From CAZWVR01 sp964637235 (lineage in GTDB: Bacteria; Bacteroidota; Bacteroidia; Bacteroidales; S143-33), in assembly GCA_964637235.1 (NCBI GenBank), contig CAZWVR010000005.1, forward strand, positions 1 through 48,226: 48,226 nt of DNA, given 5' to 3'. Made by a program: the position numbers and the translations under genes. The notes below the pieces were generated by a model. The model worked only from the letters and a program-made list of their open reading frames with translations. It had not been told where the DNA came from and did not search any database. The first letter of the stretch is position 1; each line of letters begins with the position of its first letter. This document shows positions 7,619-16,436 of the stretch, piece after piece.

Positions 7619-8392
7619 TTATTTTTTAAATCCTGTTTCTAAATTTGTCCCCACTATTGTTGGGCTTACTACATTAGGAGGTCCTTCATAACCACGTCGT
7701 TCAGTAGTTATAAGGATAGCTATTCTATCTTCATAAGGGCTGATGAAACAGCCTTTTAAAACTGCGTTTAAGATATAGTCTACCTTAGGCATTTTTTCTT
7801 CGTAAGCCACTTTTGAGCCTTTATTTGGAGATTTAATAACTATTTGCAAACCTGTAATTATATCTAAATTCATATCTGTATCGTGCTTTATTTGTTTGTG
7901 CATTTCTATTATGTAGTCTTCGCCTTTGTATTTAAAATATGGGGATTTTAGGGTGAAATGTTTCTGTTGTATTATTCCATATTGATTTAGTTTACGTTTT
8001 ATTAGTGTATAGTAACTTTTCCATGTACTTGCGCGCAGATCGTTTATATCTTCTCCACCGTTAAGTTCAATCATTTTTTCTTTATCCCAGATTATTTTAT
8101 TGTTAATCAAGTCTTTAATGACAAATCTTACTATATAAGCTCCGATAGCTTCGTCTGCTGGTTCTAATATATATGCTAATTTACCATCTTTTGACCAGCC
8201 AATAGGAAAAAGTTTATCTACCAGTACATCAGTAGATTGATTATAGACAAATTCTTCGGGGAAGAAGTATTCTTCGGTAATTGTATCGCTTTTTTGTATA
8301 TTATCTTTATTGTCTGATTTATTTTTGTTAGATTTACAGCTGCCTATAATCAATGTAATAGCAATAAGTGTAGCGAGTAAAATTCTATTCAT
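7619..8392 (-). CDS. Lipoprotein of unknown function
   Basis: The start at ATG 8392 gives 257 residues with a good leader (MNRILLATLIAITLIIGSC, lipobox Cys19); the upstream in-frame start at 8413 would add seven residues, several of them charged, before it. After a Lys/Asn/Asp linker the protein has segments such as LFPIGWSKDGKLAYILEP and ISPYEDRIAILI that look like beta-propeller blades or a six-strand repeat. I do not recognise a family. It ends 58 bases before the amidase gene on the same strand and has a divergent gene upstream, so it could share a transcript with the amidase set. Confidence 0.72.
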   Translation of the reverse strand: MNRILLATLIAITLIIGSCKSNKNKSDNKDNIQKSDTITEEYFFPEEFVYNQSTDVLVDKLFPIGWSKDGKLAYILEPADEAIGAYIVRFVIKDLINNKIIWDKEKMIELNGGEDINDLRASTWKSYYTLIKRKLNQYGIIQQKHFTLKSPYFKYKGEDYIIEMHKQIKHDTDMNLDIITGLQIVIKSPNKGSKVAYEEKMPKVDYILNAVLKGCFISPYEDRIAILITTERRGYEGPPNVVSPTIVGTNLETGFKK

Positions 8393-8452
8393 TTTTTTAT
8401 ATTTTGCACACACAAAAATGAGAAAAAAAAGTATAAAAAAAAATTTTTTAAA

Positions 8453-9436
8453 TTGAATAATTTTTTAGAGTTAAAAAATTTAGTTATTGGGTATAGAAAG
8501 CCTTTAAGCAAACCTATAAATTTATCGGTAGGGGAATATGGTCTAACAGGTTTATTGGGCATTAATGGTATAGGAAAAACAACATTATTAAAGACTATTG
8601 CTAATCTTGTAAAACCATTTGAAGGAGAGGTACTGTTCAGGGGTAAGAAGCTTTCTGAATATTCTATTAAAGTTCTTGCACGTTATATAACATATACGAA
8701 TAATATAATGTTTCGTGCGGGTATGCTTGTTAGTGATTTTTTAGAATTAGCTTTTTTGCCGTATTCTTCTTTTCCGGAAAAGTTGAGAGATAAAAAAATA
8801 GCCTATATTGCTGAAAAATTCGAGATTGTTGATTTACTCTCTAAGCGAATGGAACAATTAAGTGATGGCCAAAGACAATTGATAAATATTGCGCGCATTC
8901 TACTTCAAGATACTGAAATAGTTTTATTAGACGAGCCGTTTAATTTTTTAGACATAAAAAATATATTTTTCGTTTTGGGCATTTTGAAGGAATTTTCTTT
9001 AAAAGGTAAATTTATTATTTTTTCTACTCATCAGTTGCGTATAGCTCTTCAATATTCTGATTTTGTGTGGGTTATAAAAGATGGTGAACTATTATATGGA
9101 GTTCCTGAGCAGATGGCTTTAAACAATGTTTTTGATAATTTATTTCATACCAATAATATTATTTTTAGCCATAAAGAGATGGATTTTCAGATTAACCAGA
9201 ATCATAAGCAGTATAAAATACAGCTTATATTCGGGAAGGATCATAAAAGGAATATGTGGACAGAGCGATTTTTGTATCGTAAAGGTTTTCAGATTGTGTC
9301 TGATGCAGAGGTTTCTGTTAAGATAGATAAAGAATATTGGTTTTTACAGACGAAAAAAGAAACATTTACGTTTAAAGATTTGGGAGGTTTAAGCAGAAAG
9401 CTAAATGAATTGTATAATATTTCAAACAATTGCTAA
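8453..9436 (+). CDS. ABC transporter ATP-binding protein (FecE/siderophore-type), no permease nearby
   Basis: A 327-residue ATPase with Walker A GINGIGKTT (36-44), signature LSDGQ (136-140), Walker B VLLDEP (157-162) and switch His193 in STHQ. The arrangement fits the FecE/BtuD type that powers iron-complex or cobalamin uptake. Residues from about 230 on form an extra C-terminal domain of unknown role. The frame opens with TTG at 8453; an ATG at 8418 hits a stop after 12 codons, and no in-frame ATG gives a complete N-terminus. No permease or binding protein is adjacent, so the partner is elsewhere or the protein has another role. Confidence 0.85.
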   Translation: MNNFLELKNLVIGYRKPLSKPINLSVGEYGLTGLLGINGIGKTTLLKTIANLVKPFEGEVLFRGKKLSEYSIKVLARYITYTNNIMFRAGMLVSDFLELAFLPYSSFPEKLRDKKIAYIAEKFEIVDLLSKRMEQLSDGQRQLINIARILLQDTEIVLLDEPFNFLDIKNIFFVLGILKEFSLKGKFIIFSTHQLRIALQYSDFVWVIKDGELLYGVPEQMALNNVFDNLFHTNNIIFSHKEMDFQINQNHKQYKIQLIFGKDHKRNMWTERFLYRKGFQIVSDAEVSVKIDKEYWFLQTKKETFTFKDLGGLSRKLNELYNISNNC

Positions 9437-9467
9437 TTTATAGCTTGAGTATTTAAAAAAATAAAAG

Positions 9468-10715
9468 ATGAAAAAAATAGTCGTTATTCATGTTTTTATG
9501 AGTATAGTATTTGTTTTGAATGCACAGCGTCTTGATAAAATAGATTTATTGTATAGAAAAGGGAATTATGAAAAAGCAATAGAAAAAGCGGAAAAAGTTA
9601 TAAAAAAACATCCTAAGGTACCGGATACTTATTATTATGTAGCGCTTTCTGAGTTTGGTTTATATAATAAGGCAGAGAGATTACGTAAGAAGTATTATAT
9701 GCAGAAAGCAATATCTTATACAATAAAGGGCTTTAATAGAGATAGTTCTAAAAGTGTATTTGAGGAATATAAAGACGAATATAGCATTTTACATGATAGT
9801 CTTAAACAGTTGGCTATTAGGTTATATCATTCAAAGAGACCTTCAGATGCTGAATATTTTTTGAAGTATTTAGCTATTATTTTCAATGATACGATAGCAG
9901 AATATAGAGAGTTGTTAGCTCAGCGAGAAGCGTCAAAGGTTCAAAAATATGAGCAGCAACTTGCATTTAAAGAATATTCAGGACCGATAAATCAGAAGGA
10001 TTTACAAGGCAGAAAACAAGGAGTATGGATAGAAAAATATGATGATGGAACGATTAAATCTGAGATTTTTTATAAAGATGGTCATCCTGCGGGGGTATTT
10101 AGGCTATATTATCCGGATGGAAGGTTAAAAGCGAATTTATATTTTGATCCGAGTGGTACACGAGCCTCAGCTATTTTATACAGAAAAGATGGTTCAAAAT
10201 TAGCAATGGGGTATTATTGGAAGCATAAAAAAGATAGTTTGTGGCAATATTTTCATAATGATAGCATAGTTATTGCTGAGGAACATTGGACAAAGGGGAT
10301 TAAGAACGGGGCAGAATATGTCTATTCCATATATTATTATCCAAATATTTTGGAAGAGAAGCATTGGAAAAATGGGAAATTGGATAGTATATACGTACGT
10401 TATTATCCGTGGGGTACACCTAAGTTTGTGGCTTTTTACAAGAATGGGTTAAGAGAGGGACCTATAAATGTTTTTGATGAGAATGGTAAGCTTATACAAA
10501 AAGGTTTTTATAAAGATGATTTACCGGATAGTATATGGACATATTGGAATGACAGTACTAAAACTTATGATACGCTTATATATAACAATGGGAAGCTTTT
10601 ACCCAAGTATCAGGAAATGGAAAGTAAGAAATTAGAGGAGATATTAAATAGGAAGCTTAATATTGATATCAATCAGTTTTTTATAGAAAATAGACGGGAG
10701 GAGGATAATCAGTAA
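9468..10715 (+). CDS. Secreted TPR and MORN-repeat protein
   Basis: A 415-residue protein with a signal peptide ending near residue 19 (LNAQ). Residues about 25-150 contain TPR-like helices (LYRKGNYEKAIEKAEKVIKK). Residues about 180-370 are MORN-type repeats: GVWIEKYDDGTIKSEIFYKDG, GVFRLYYPDGRLKANLYFD, LREGPINVFDENGKLIQKG, DSIWTYWNDS. Such repeats, often annotated as the YwqK family, are common in Bacteroidota surface proteins and probably mediate protein or lipid contacts. The gene follows the ABC ATPase by 31 bases and may share its transcript. Its 3' end overlaps the convergent RNase H gene by 7 bases. Confidence 0.82.
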   Translation: MKKIVVIHVFMSIVFVLNAQRLDKIDLLYRKGNYEKAIEKAEKVIKKHPKVPDTYYYVALSEFGLYNKAERLRKKYYMQKAISYTIKGFNRDSSKSVFEEYKDEYSILHDSLKQLAIRLYHSKRPSDAEYFLKYLAIIFNDTIAEYRELLAQREASKVQKYEQQLAFKEYSGPINQKDLQGRKQGVWIEKYDDGTIKSEIFYKDGHPAGVFRLYYPDGRLKANLYFDPSGTRASAILYRKDGSKLAMGYYWKHKKDSLWQYFHNDSIVIAEEHWTKGIKNGAEYVYSIYYYPNILEEKHWKNGKLDSIYVRYYPWGTPKFVAFYKNGLREGPINVFDENGKLIQKGFYKDDLPDSIWTYWNDSTKTYDTLIYNNGKLLPKYQEMESKKLEEILNRKLNIDINQFFIENRREEDNQ

Positions 10716-11512
10716 GTTTTTTTGTTATAAAAAGCTGCAAGTTTTGCGTAGTAGTCTGATATAGTATTTTCGAAGTGTTGGGAATGAGCTTTTATCCATT
10801 TAAATTCTATGTATTTACCTTCTGTTAGTTTATCGTATAATTTCCAGAATTCGATATTTTTGACTTTTTTACCTTGGATTGTGAACCATTGATTTAATTT
10901 CCAGTTTTCGATCCATTCAGTTAAGCCTTTTATTACATATCTGCTATCAGTGTTAATTCGTAATTGAGAGATATTATTAAGAGATTGTAAACCTTTGATA
11001 ACAGCCATAAGTTCTAATAGTGTGCTACTCATAGGTTTTAGAGTTTGTCCCCATACAATAGATAGTTTTCCATTTAAATTTTTAATAATGGCAGCATATC
11101 CACCACGGCGTTTTTCTTTATAGTAGCAGCCGTCGGTATAAAGTTCTATGATATTTTTTTTGCCATATTTTTTAGTGTATATATTATAGTTTCCTTCTCG
11201 GCGATCTAATACGACAATTTTTGTTAAGTCATTAAAAGCTTCTACTTGTTTATTATTTTTTATAACAAAGTTAACTTTAAATCCGGGGTAATATGTTTCT
11301 GGTTTTTTATTATGGAGCATTTTTCGTAGTTGATATTCGTGGCGAATAAAAAAAAAGGTTAATTTATCGTTATTGAAAAATACCAGATTTTTAGAGATAG
11401 GGGCAAATGCAATAAATGTACTATTTCCGTTTGTATCGCTAATTTTGATTTTATAGAAGTTTGAAATTTTTTCGCTGATTTCCAAGGTAAATATTTTATT
11501 TTTATTGGCCAT
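10709..11512 (-). CDS. rnhA: Ribonuclease HI with an unrecognised N-terminal domain
   Basis: The start at ATG 11512 gives 267 residues. The C-terminal half (about 119-267) is RNase HI: Asp127 in LYTDGCY, Glu167 in LLELMAV, Asp189 in INTDSRYV, His243 in KAHSQH and Asp253 in NTISDYY match the E. coli D10, E48, D70, H124, D134 set, so it should cleave RNA in RNA-DNA hybrids. Residues 1-118 form a separate domain that does not show the viroplasmin (hybrid-binding) motif often fused to RNase HI. The gene overlaps the upstream FKBP gene by 11 bases, so the two are translationally linked. A longer start at 11566 is possible but would extend the overlap. Confidence 0.9.
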   Translation of the reverse strand: MANKNKIFTLEISEKISNFYKIKISDTNGNSTFIAFAPISKNLVFFNNDKLTFFFIRHEYQLRKMLHNKKPETYYPGFKVNFVIKNNKQVEAFNDLTKIVVLDRREGNYNIYTKKYGKKNIIELYTDGCYYKEKRRGGYAAIIKNLNGKLSIVWGQTLKPMSSTLLELMAVIKGLQSLNNISQLRINTDSRYVIKGLTEWIENWKLNQWFTIQGKKVKNIEFWKLYDKLTEGKYIEFKWIKAHSQHFENTISDYYAKLAAFYNKKTY

Positions 11513-12047
11513 AATTGATATTATTTTGTGGCTTTTTAATTTTTTTAAGATAAATATCGTAAACAATTATTGAGCGTGGAGGAATTTTGTTTTCATCTCC
11601 CAGCAATCCGTGTGCTAAATAGGGAGGGAATATAAAGTGGGCTCTATCTCCTTCGTGCATGAGGACAATTCCTTGATGTACACCGCTTTCTATATCGCCA
11701 TAGTTAATTTTAAACGTTTTAGGACCCAGTGAATCAGAAGTATAGCATAAAGTACCGTCAAGTAGTTCTATTCTGTATTCGATAGTAGCAATATCTCCTG
11801 GTTGTGCTTGTGCTCCGTTTCCATGTTGATATATTTCATACCAAAAGCCAGTTTTGGCTTGTTTCATATGCCATCCTTTTCGCTTGATGTAGCTTTGAAT
11901 ACGTTCCTGATCTTCTTTAACCAGAAATTTATTTATGCGAATGAGTACGCTGTCATATTTTGAGAGGTCTTTATGTTTATATGTTTCTTTATGTGCACAA
12001 GCAGCGAGAACGCTGAATAATAGTATGAAGTAGATTTTATTTTTCAT
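11502..12047 (-). CDS. gldI: GldI-like FKBP-type peptidyl-prolyl isomerase lipoprotein
   Basis: A 181-residue lipoprotein (lipobox LAAC, Cys17) with an FKBP domain at about 75-170: GDIATIEYRIELLDGTLCYTS, then GVHQGIVLMHEGDRAHFIFPPYLAHGLLG. In Flavobacterium, GldI is an FKBP lipoprotein needed for gliding and it sits near the DHH phosphoesterase and ndk genes; the same neighbours occur here. It probably helps fold outer-membrane or periplasmic proteins. Gliding itself cannot be claimed from this gene alone. Confidence 0.82.
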   Translation of the reverse strand: MKNKIYFILLFSVLAACAHKETYKHKDLSKYDSVLIRINKFLVKEDQERIQSYIKRKGWHMKQAKTGFWYEIYQHGNGAQAQPGDIATIEYRIELLDGTLCYTSDSLGPKTFKINYGDIESGVHQGIVLMHEGDRAHFIFPPYLAHGLLGDENKIPPRSIIVYDIYLKKIKKPQNNINYGQ

Positions 12048-12156
12048 TTTGATATATTTTGGATTTATTTTTGGCTTAGGATTTTGTTAGCTTATTTAGC
12101 TTTTAGAAATTAAAAGTTGAGTGTATTTTCTTATTTTGGCGATTAATTTTGCTACT

Positions 12157-13185
12157 TTATATTTTGTTTTCATTCACTTGTAGTATAGGTAATACTTTAT
12201 ATTCAAAATATTTGATAGCTTCTGTGATATTGCCATAAAAAGTTCCACCTGAGGCATTTTTATGCCCTCCGCCGTCAAAATATTTTGCTGCTATATTATT
12301 GACCGGATAATCACCTATGGATCGTATTGATATGCGAACTTTGTTTTCTTCGTCCTCTAAAAACAAGAACGAAATATGCACCTGAGAAATTGTCAGTGGA
12401 ATATTGACTATTTCTTCGTGGTCTCCTTTTTTATAATTAAAGCGTTTTTTATCCTCGTTTGAGATAGGTATTAAGGCTATTGTTTTGTTATTGTAGATTT
12501 TCATTTTTTTGTAGAGTAGGTAGCCTAAGAAACGCGTTCTTTCTTCTGAATAATTGCGATATAATCTATTTATTATCAGTTCTTTATTTATTTTATAGCT
12601 TAAAATTTCTGCTGCTGCTTTATGGGTATTTTCGTCAGTTGAATTATAGCAGAAACAGCCTGTATCGCTTAGTATTCCTAAGTAAATAAATTCAGCCACT
12701 TTTTTGTCTATATATTTTAAATTCCATTCTTTCATTATATTCCAGATTATTTCGGCAGTGGAACTAATTTGCGGAAATGAAAAATCTATATCGGCAATTA
12801 TTTTTGGTGAGGGGTGGTGGTCTATTAAAATTTTAAAAGCATTGGTACTTTCGACGATTTCGGCTAAATTATCCATTCTTTTATAATCATTGAAATCCAG
12901 CATATAAATTATTTGGGAGTGCATAATGGCATTTGTTGTTTCAGAAGGGTCTTTTGTATGTATTAGGATATTACGATATGAGAGTATCCAGTTGAAATAT
13001 TCGGGTATATCGGTAGGACTAATTATAAACACTTCAAGGTCTGTTTTCATATTTTCTAAATAGTAAGCTAATCCGAATGAAGAGCCCAGAGCATCGCCAT
13101 CTGGATTTTTGTGGATAATTATTGAAATTTTTTTAGCGTCTGTATGAGAAAAGGTTAGTATGTCAATATTTTGTTTTTCTATCAT
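12157..13185 (-). CDS. DHH/DHHA1 family phosphoesterase (NrnA-like)
   Basis: A 342-residue cytoplasmic protein. The DHH metal-site motifs are present: HKNPDGDALGS (His25, Asp29, Asp31), LDFND at about 97-101, and DHH at about 122-124. The C-terminal DHHA1 domain ends with GGGHKNASGG. NrnA-type members degrade short oligoribonucleotides and 3'-phosphoadenosine 5'-phosphate; other members hydrolyse cyclic dinucleotides, and sequence alone does not separate these. It has the size of NrnA and lies in the conserved ndk-DHH-gldI block, divergent from ndk. Confidence 0.87.
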   Translation of the reverse strand: MIEKQNIDILTFSHTDAKKISIIIHKNPDGDALGSSFGLAYYLENMKTDLEVFIISPTDIPEYFNWILSYRNILIHTKDPSETTNAIMHSQIIYMLDFNDYKRMDNLAEIVESTNAFKILIDHHPSPKIIADIDFSFPQISSTAEIIWNIMKEWNLKYIDKKVAEFIYLGILSDTGCFCYNSTDENTHKAAAEILSYKINKELIINRLYRNYSEERTRFLGYLLYKKMKIYNNKTIALIPISNEDKKRFNYKKGDHEEIVNIPLTISQVHISFLFLEDEENKVRISIRSIGDYPVNNIAAKYFDGGGHKNASGGTFYGNITEAIKYFEYKVLPILQVNENKI

Positions 13186-13273
13186 ATAAAATGGCTTTAT
13201 AGCTTAATTGAGCAAAAAAACAATATTTTTTTGTTTAATAAAAATTTTTTTGCTTTGCAAATAAAAAAGAATT

Positions 13274-13720
13274 ATGGCAGGAAAATACACTTTAACAATG
13301 ATTAAACCCACAGCAGTAAAACGTGGGTATGCAGGTGAAATTATAAAAATGATAACAGATGGAGGTTTTCGTATTGCTGCAATGAAAATGCTTGCAATGC
13401 GTAAGGAACAAGCTATGGAATTTTACAAAGTGCATAAAGATAAACCTTTTTATAATGAGCTTGTGGAATTTATGACCTCAGGTCCTATATTTGCGGCTGT
13501 CTTAGAAAAAGAAAATGCTGTACAGGCTTTTAGGGATTATATTGGTAAAACTAATCCAGCCGAAGCTGCTCCGGACACTATACGCGGTAAATTCGGTGTA
13601 TCGATACAGGAAAACTGTGTTCATGGTTCAGACAGCGATGAGAACGCTCTCCGCGAAATAAAATTCTTTTTCTCTACAAGTGAGATCTTTGATAAAGAGG
13701 GCAATCTTATTGATTTATAA
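13274..13720 (+). CDS. ndk: Nucleoside diphosphate kinase
   Basis: A 148-residue protein with the full NDK pattern: TLTMIKPTAVKRGYAGEII, KDKPFYNELVEFMTSGP, and the active-site NCVHGSDS with the phospho-histidine His117. It transfers the terminal phosphate among NTPs and dNTPs. It is slightly longer than the usual 140 residues by a C-terminal tail. It is divergent from the DHH gene; the 88-base gap holds both promoters. The coding sequence is more G+C rich near its 3' end than surrounding genes, as is usual for a well-expressed gene. Confidence 0.97.
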   Translation: MAGKYTLTMIKPTAVKRGYAGEIIKMITDGGFRIAAMKMLAMRKEQAMEFYKVHKDKPFYNELVEFMTSGPIFAAVLEKENAVQAFRDYIGKTNPAEAAPDTIRGKFGVSIQENCVHGSDSDENALREIKFFFSTSEIFDKEGNLIDL

Positions 13721-13777
13721 TATCTATCCATTAAACATAGACAGAGTAAGCAGCTTTAAATTTAAAGTTTTTAAGGT

Positions 13778-13799
13778 CGGCGAGTTTTTTGGCTCGCCG
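13778..13799 (+). terminator. Hairpin after ndk, weak terminator candidate
   Basis: CGGCGAG (13778-13784) pairs with CTCGCCG (13793-13799) around an 8-base T-rich loop. The bases after it (AATTATCTTA) are not a T run, so termination may be partial and the cotransporter gene could be read through. Confidence 0.45.
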
Positions 13800-13854
13800 A
13801 ATTATCTTATTGAGTTATCTTTTGGCGCTAATGATGCAAAATTCTGTTTAATAG

Positions 13855-15597
13855 ATGAAACATAAAAGAAGTAAAATATTTCTTGTTTTGCTTTTATACC
13901 CCGTTGTACTCTTGGCGAATAATGGGGAAACTACACAAAAATTAAACTGGTTTTTGATAATTACTACATTATTAGGAGGTTTGGCTCTGTTCCTATATGG
14001 TATGGAGCAGATGAGTGAGAGTTTAAAACGTTCCGCAGGTAATAGATTACGTAAAATTCTTGCCAGTCTTTCTAAAAATAGGTTTATAGGACTTCTTGTT
14101 GGTGCTTTTGTAACTATGATAATACAGTCAAGCAGTGCGACCACTGTTATGCTTGTAAGTTTTGTTAATGCAGGATTGATGGATTTTGGTAGAACTCTTG
14201 GAATAATTTTAGGAGCAAATATTGGAACAACTATAACAGCCCAAATAATTGCTTTTAAAATTACCGATTATGCAATCATTATCATTACGATAGGTTTTTT
14301 ATTGATGTCTATTAGCAAAAAGCAGTATATTAAAGAGCTTGGGAATACGCTTATAGGTTTTGGTTTGCTATTTTATGGTATGGAATTGATGAGCGATGCT
14401 ATGAAGCCGCTTAGGACTTATCCTCCTTTGATAGATATGTTGAAGAATCTTAGAAATCCGCTTATTGGAGTACTTACAGGTATGATAATGACTGCTATAA
14501 TTCAGAGTAGTAGTGCATTTACAGGCATCATAATAATTTTAGCCCAACAGCATTTAGTAGGTTTACAGGAAGGAATAACACTAATTTTGGGCGCTAATAT
14601 AGGTACTTGTATTACAGCAGCTTTGGCGAGTATAAAGGGTAATAGAGCTGCAAGAAGAGTGGCAATAGCACATATAACATTTAAGACGCTTGGCGTTATA
14701 TTTTTTATTTTTTGGATACCTAAGTATGCTGAAATTGTAAAATTTGTTAGCTCTTTTATGAACGCTGATGCAGGGAGAGAAATTGCCAATGCTCATACAA
14801 TATTTAACGTGATTAACGCATTCATTTTCTTACCTTTTACCGGTAAAATTGCAGAAATTATTACTAAAATTTATCCGGATAAAAAAGTTGCATCTGAATT
14901 TGAACCACAAATTAGGCATTTAGATGAAAATGTATTGCATCATCCTTCTATTGCAATAGATTTAGCACGTGCAGAGATTGGTAATCTTATTAAATTGAAT
15001 ATTAGAATGCTTCAAGATGTTCTTAAACCTTTTTTTGAAAAATCTATGCCGTATGATAGGACTTATAAAAATATGACTATACCACAGGCAATGAAAATAC
15101 GGGAGAAAAAAGTTGATTTCCTTGAAAAAAGAATCACTGAATATTTGCTTAAAATTACTGCAAATCAACTGGATCAAAAATTATCCAATGAAGTTTTTGC
15201 TTTAATAACTACGACGAATTATTTAGAAAGTATTGCAGATGTTGTAATTGACGATATTTTACCTCTAATAGAGAAAAAGCAACAATTAAATGTAGATTTT
15301 TCCGATGAAGGCAAAAATGAATTGAAGGCATATCATACTAATCTTATAAAGCAGCTATCTCGCCTTTATGAATATTTTTCAACTCGGGATATTGAAACAG
15401 CTAAAAAGATTATGCAGAAATGGGAAAAATATAAAAAGCTTGATATTCAGTATAGAATAAGTCATTATCAAAGAATGCACAAAAATCCGCATTCTATTGC
15501 TACGCATAGATTACATATGGAACTAATGGATCATTTTGAGCAAATAGGTTTTTATATTAACAGTATTGCCAATGCATTATTAAAGTTGGAGCAATGA
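13855..15597 (+). CDS. Na/Pi cotransporter family protein (NptA-like) with PhoU-like C-terminal domain
   Basis: A 580-residue inner-membrane protein. A leader-like first helix is followed by two inverted repeats of the Na/Pi fold, each with a QSSSA signature (QSSSATTVML and QSSSAFTGII). The region from about 345 to the end is helical and PhoU-like. The family moves sodium with phosphate; the PhoU-like tail may sense or gate. The last four bases (ATGA) overlap the start of the SpoU methyltransferase gene, so the two are translationally coupled. Confidence 0.9.
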   Translation: MKHKRSKIFLVLLLYPVVLLANNGETTQKLNWFLIITTLLGGLALFLYGMEQMSESLKRSAGNRLRKILASLSKNRFIGLLVGAFVTMIIQSSSATTVMLVSFVNAGLMDFGRTLGIILGANIGTTITAQIIAFKITDYAIIIITIGFLLMSISKKQYIKELGNTLIGFGLLFYGMELMSDAMKPLRTYPPLIDMLKNLRNPLIGVLTGMIMTAIIQSSSAFTGIIIILAQQHLVGLQEGITLILGANIGTCITAALASIKGNRAARRVAIAHITFKTLGVIFFIFWIPKYAEIVKFVSSFMNADAGREIANAHTIFNVINAFIFLPFTGKIAEIITKIYPDKKVASEFEPQIRHLDENVLHHPSIAIDLARAEIGNLIKLNIRMLQDVLKPFFEKSMPYDRTYKNMTIPQAMKIREKKVDFLEKRITEYLLKITANQLDQKLSNEVFALITTTNYLESIADVVIDDILPLIEKKQQLNVDFSDEGKNELKAYHTNLIKQLSRLYEYFSTRDIETAKKIMQKWEKYKKLDIQYRISHYQRMHKNPHSIATHRLHMELMDHFEQIGFYINSIANALLKLEQ

Positions 15598-16364
15598 CCA
15601 TATCCAAACAAGAGATAAAATTTGTCAATAGTTTAAAAATAAAAAAGTATCGGTATAGGCATAAAAAGTTTGTATGTGAGGGTAAAAAAAATTTTGAGGC
15701 TTTATTAAAGTCTGGTTATCAAATTGATAATGTGTATCTTACAAAGTCCGCATATGAAAATTTTGGTAATAAGATAAATGATTTACCGTATAAAATTGTT
15801 TCTGAGGAAGTTTTTTCAAAAATATCGTCGTTAAAAAATCCGCAAGGGGTTTTGGCGATAGTTAATATGCCGCAGCAAGAATTTGATATTTCAGTAATTG
15901 TAAAAGAGCTTACAATTTTTTTGGATAAGATACAAGATCCGGGGAATATGGGGACAATATTGCGCTTAGCATATTGGTTCGGGGTAAAAACTGTTTTATG
16001 TTCTGTGGATACTGTGGATATATATAATCCTAAAACGATACAAGCTTCTATGGGAGCTATTTTCCAGACGCAAGTTTTTTATGTAAATGCGAAGGAAGTA
16101 TTATCCGAACTAAAAACACAAATACCTATATACGGCACTTTTGCAGATGGTGAAAATATATACAGAGGGAAGTTTAACATACCAGCTGTTGTTGTTTTTG
16201 GTAATGAAGGGAATGGTATTTCGCCAGAGTTGTATCAATTTTTTGATAAAAAAATATCGGTTCCGAGTTTATCTCAGGGAGATTTAACAGATTCGTTGAA
16301 TGTAGGAGTAGCCGCAGGGATTATACTTTCAAAGTTGTTAGAAAGTAAGTTAAAATTTTTATAG
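15594..16364 (+). CDS. TrmH/SpoU family RNA 2'-O-methyltransferase
   Basis: A 256-residue protein with an N-terminal SpoU substrate-binding segment (KFVCEGKKNFEALL) and a C-terminal SPOUT knot domain. The three SpoU motifs are visible: LDKIQDPGNMGTILRLAYWFG, VVFGNEGNGISPEL and SVPSLSQGDLTDSLNVGVAAGI (with D-S-L-N-V, where most members have ESLNV). It should methylate the 2'-OH of a ribose in rRNA or tRNA with S-adenosylmethionine; the site cannot be fixed. It overlaps the cotransporter gene by four bases and ends in a strong terminator. Confidence 0.92.
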   Translation: MTISKQEIKFVNSLKIKKYRYRHKKFVCEGKKNFEALLKSGYQIDNVYLTKSAYENFGNKINDLPYKIVSEEVFSKISSLKNPQGVLAIVNMPQQEFDISVIVKELTIFLDKIQDPGNMGTILRLAYWFGVKTVLCSVDTVDIYNPKTIQASMGAIFQTQVFYVNAKEVLSELKTQIPIYGTFADGENIYRGKFNIPAVVVFGNEGNGISPELYQFFDKKISVPSLSQGDLTDSLNVGVAAGIILSKLLESKLKFL

Positions 16365-16366
16365 AT

Positions 16367-16436
16367 AGCAAAGGGACTGCGTTATTCGCCTTTATCAGTT
16401 AAAGTAGGCGTTATGCAGTCCCTTTTTGCTTTTTTT
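16367..16436 (+). terminator. Strong intrinsic terminator between convergent genes, probably bidirectional
   Basis: AGCAAAGGGACTGC (16367-16380) pairs with GCAGTCCCTTTTTGCT (16415-16430, two-base bulge), and an inner CGCCT/AGGCG stem closes the loop. A run of T follows on the plus strand. The element separates the SpoU gene from the 3' end of the Mbx-like operon; the reverse reading also forms the hairpin but with a poorer T run. Confidence 0.85.
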
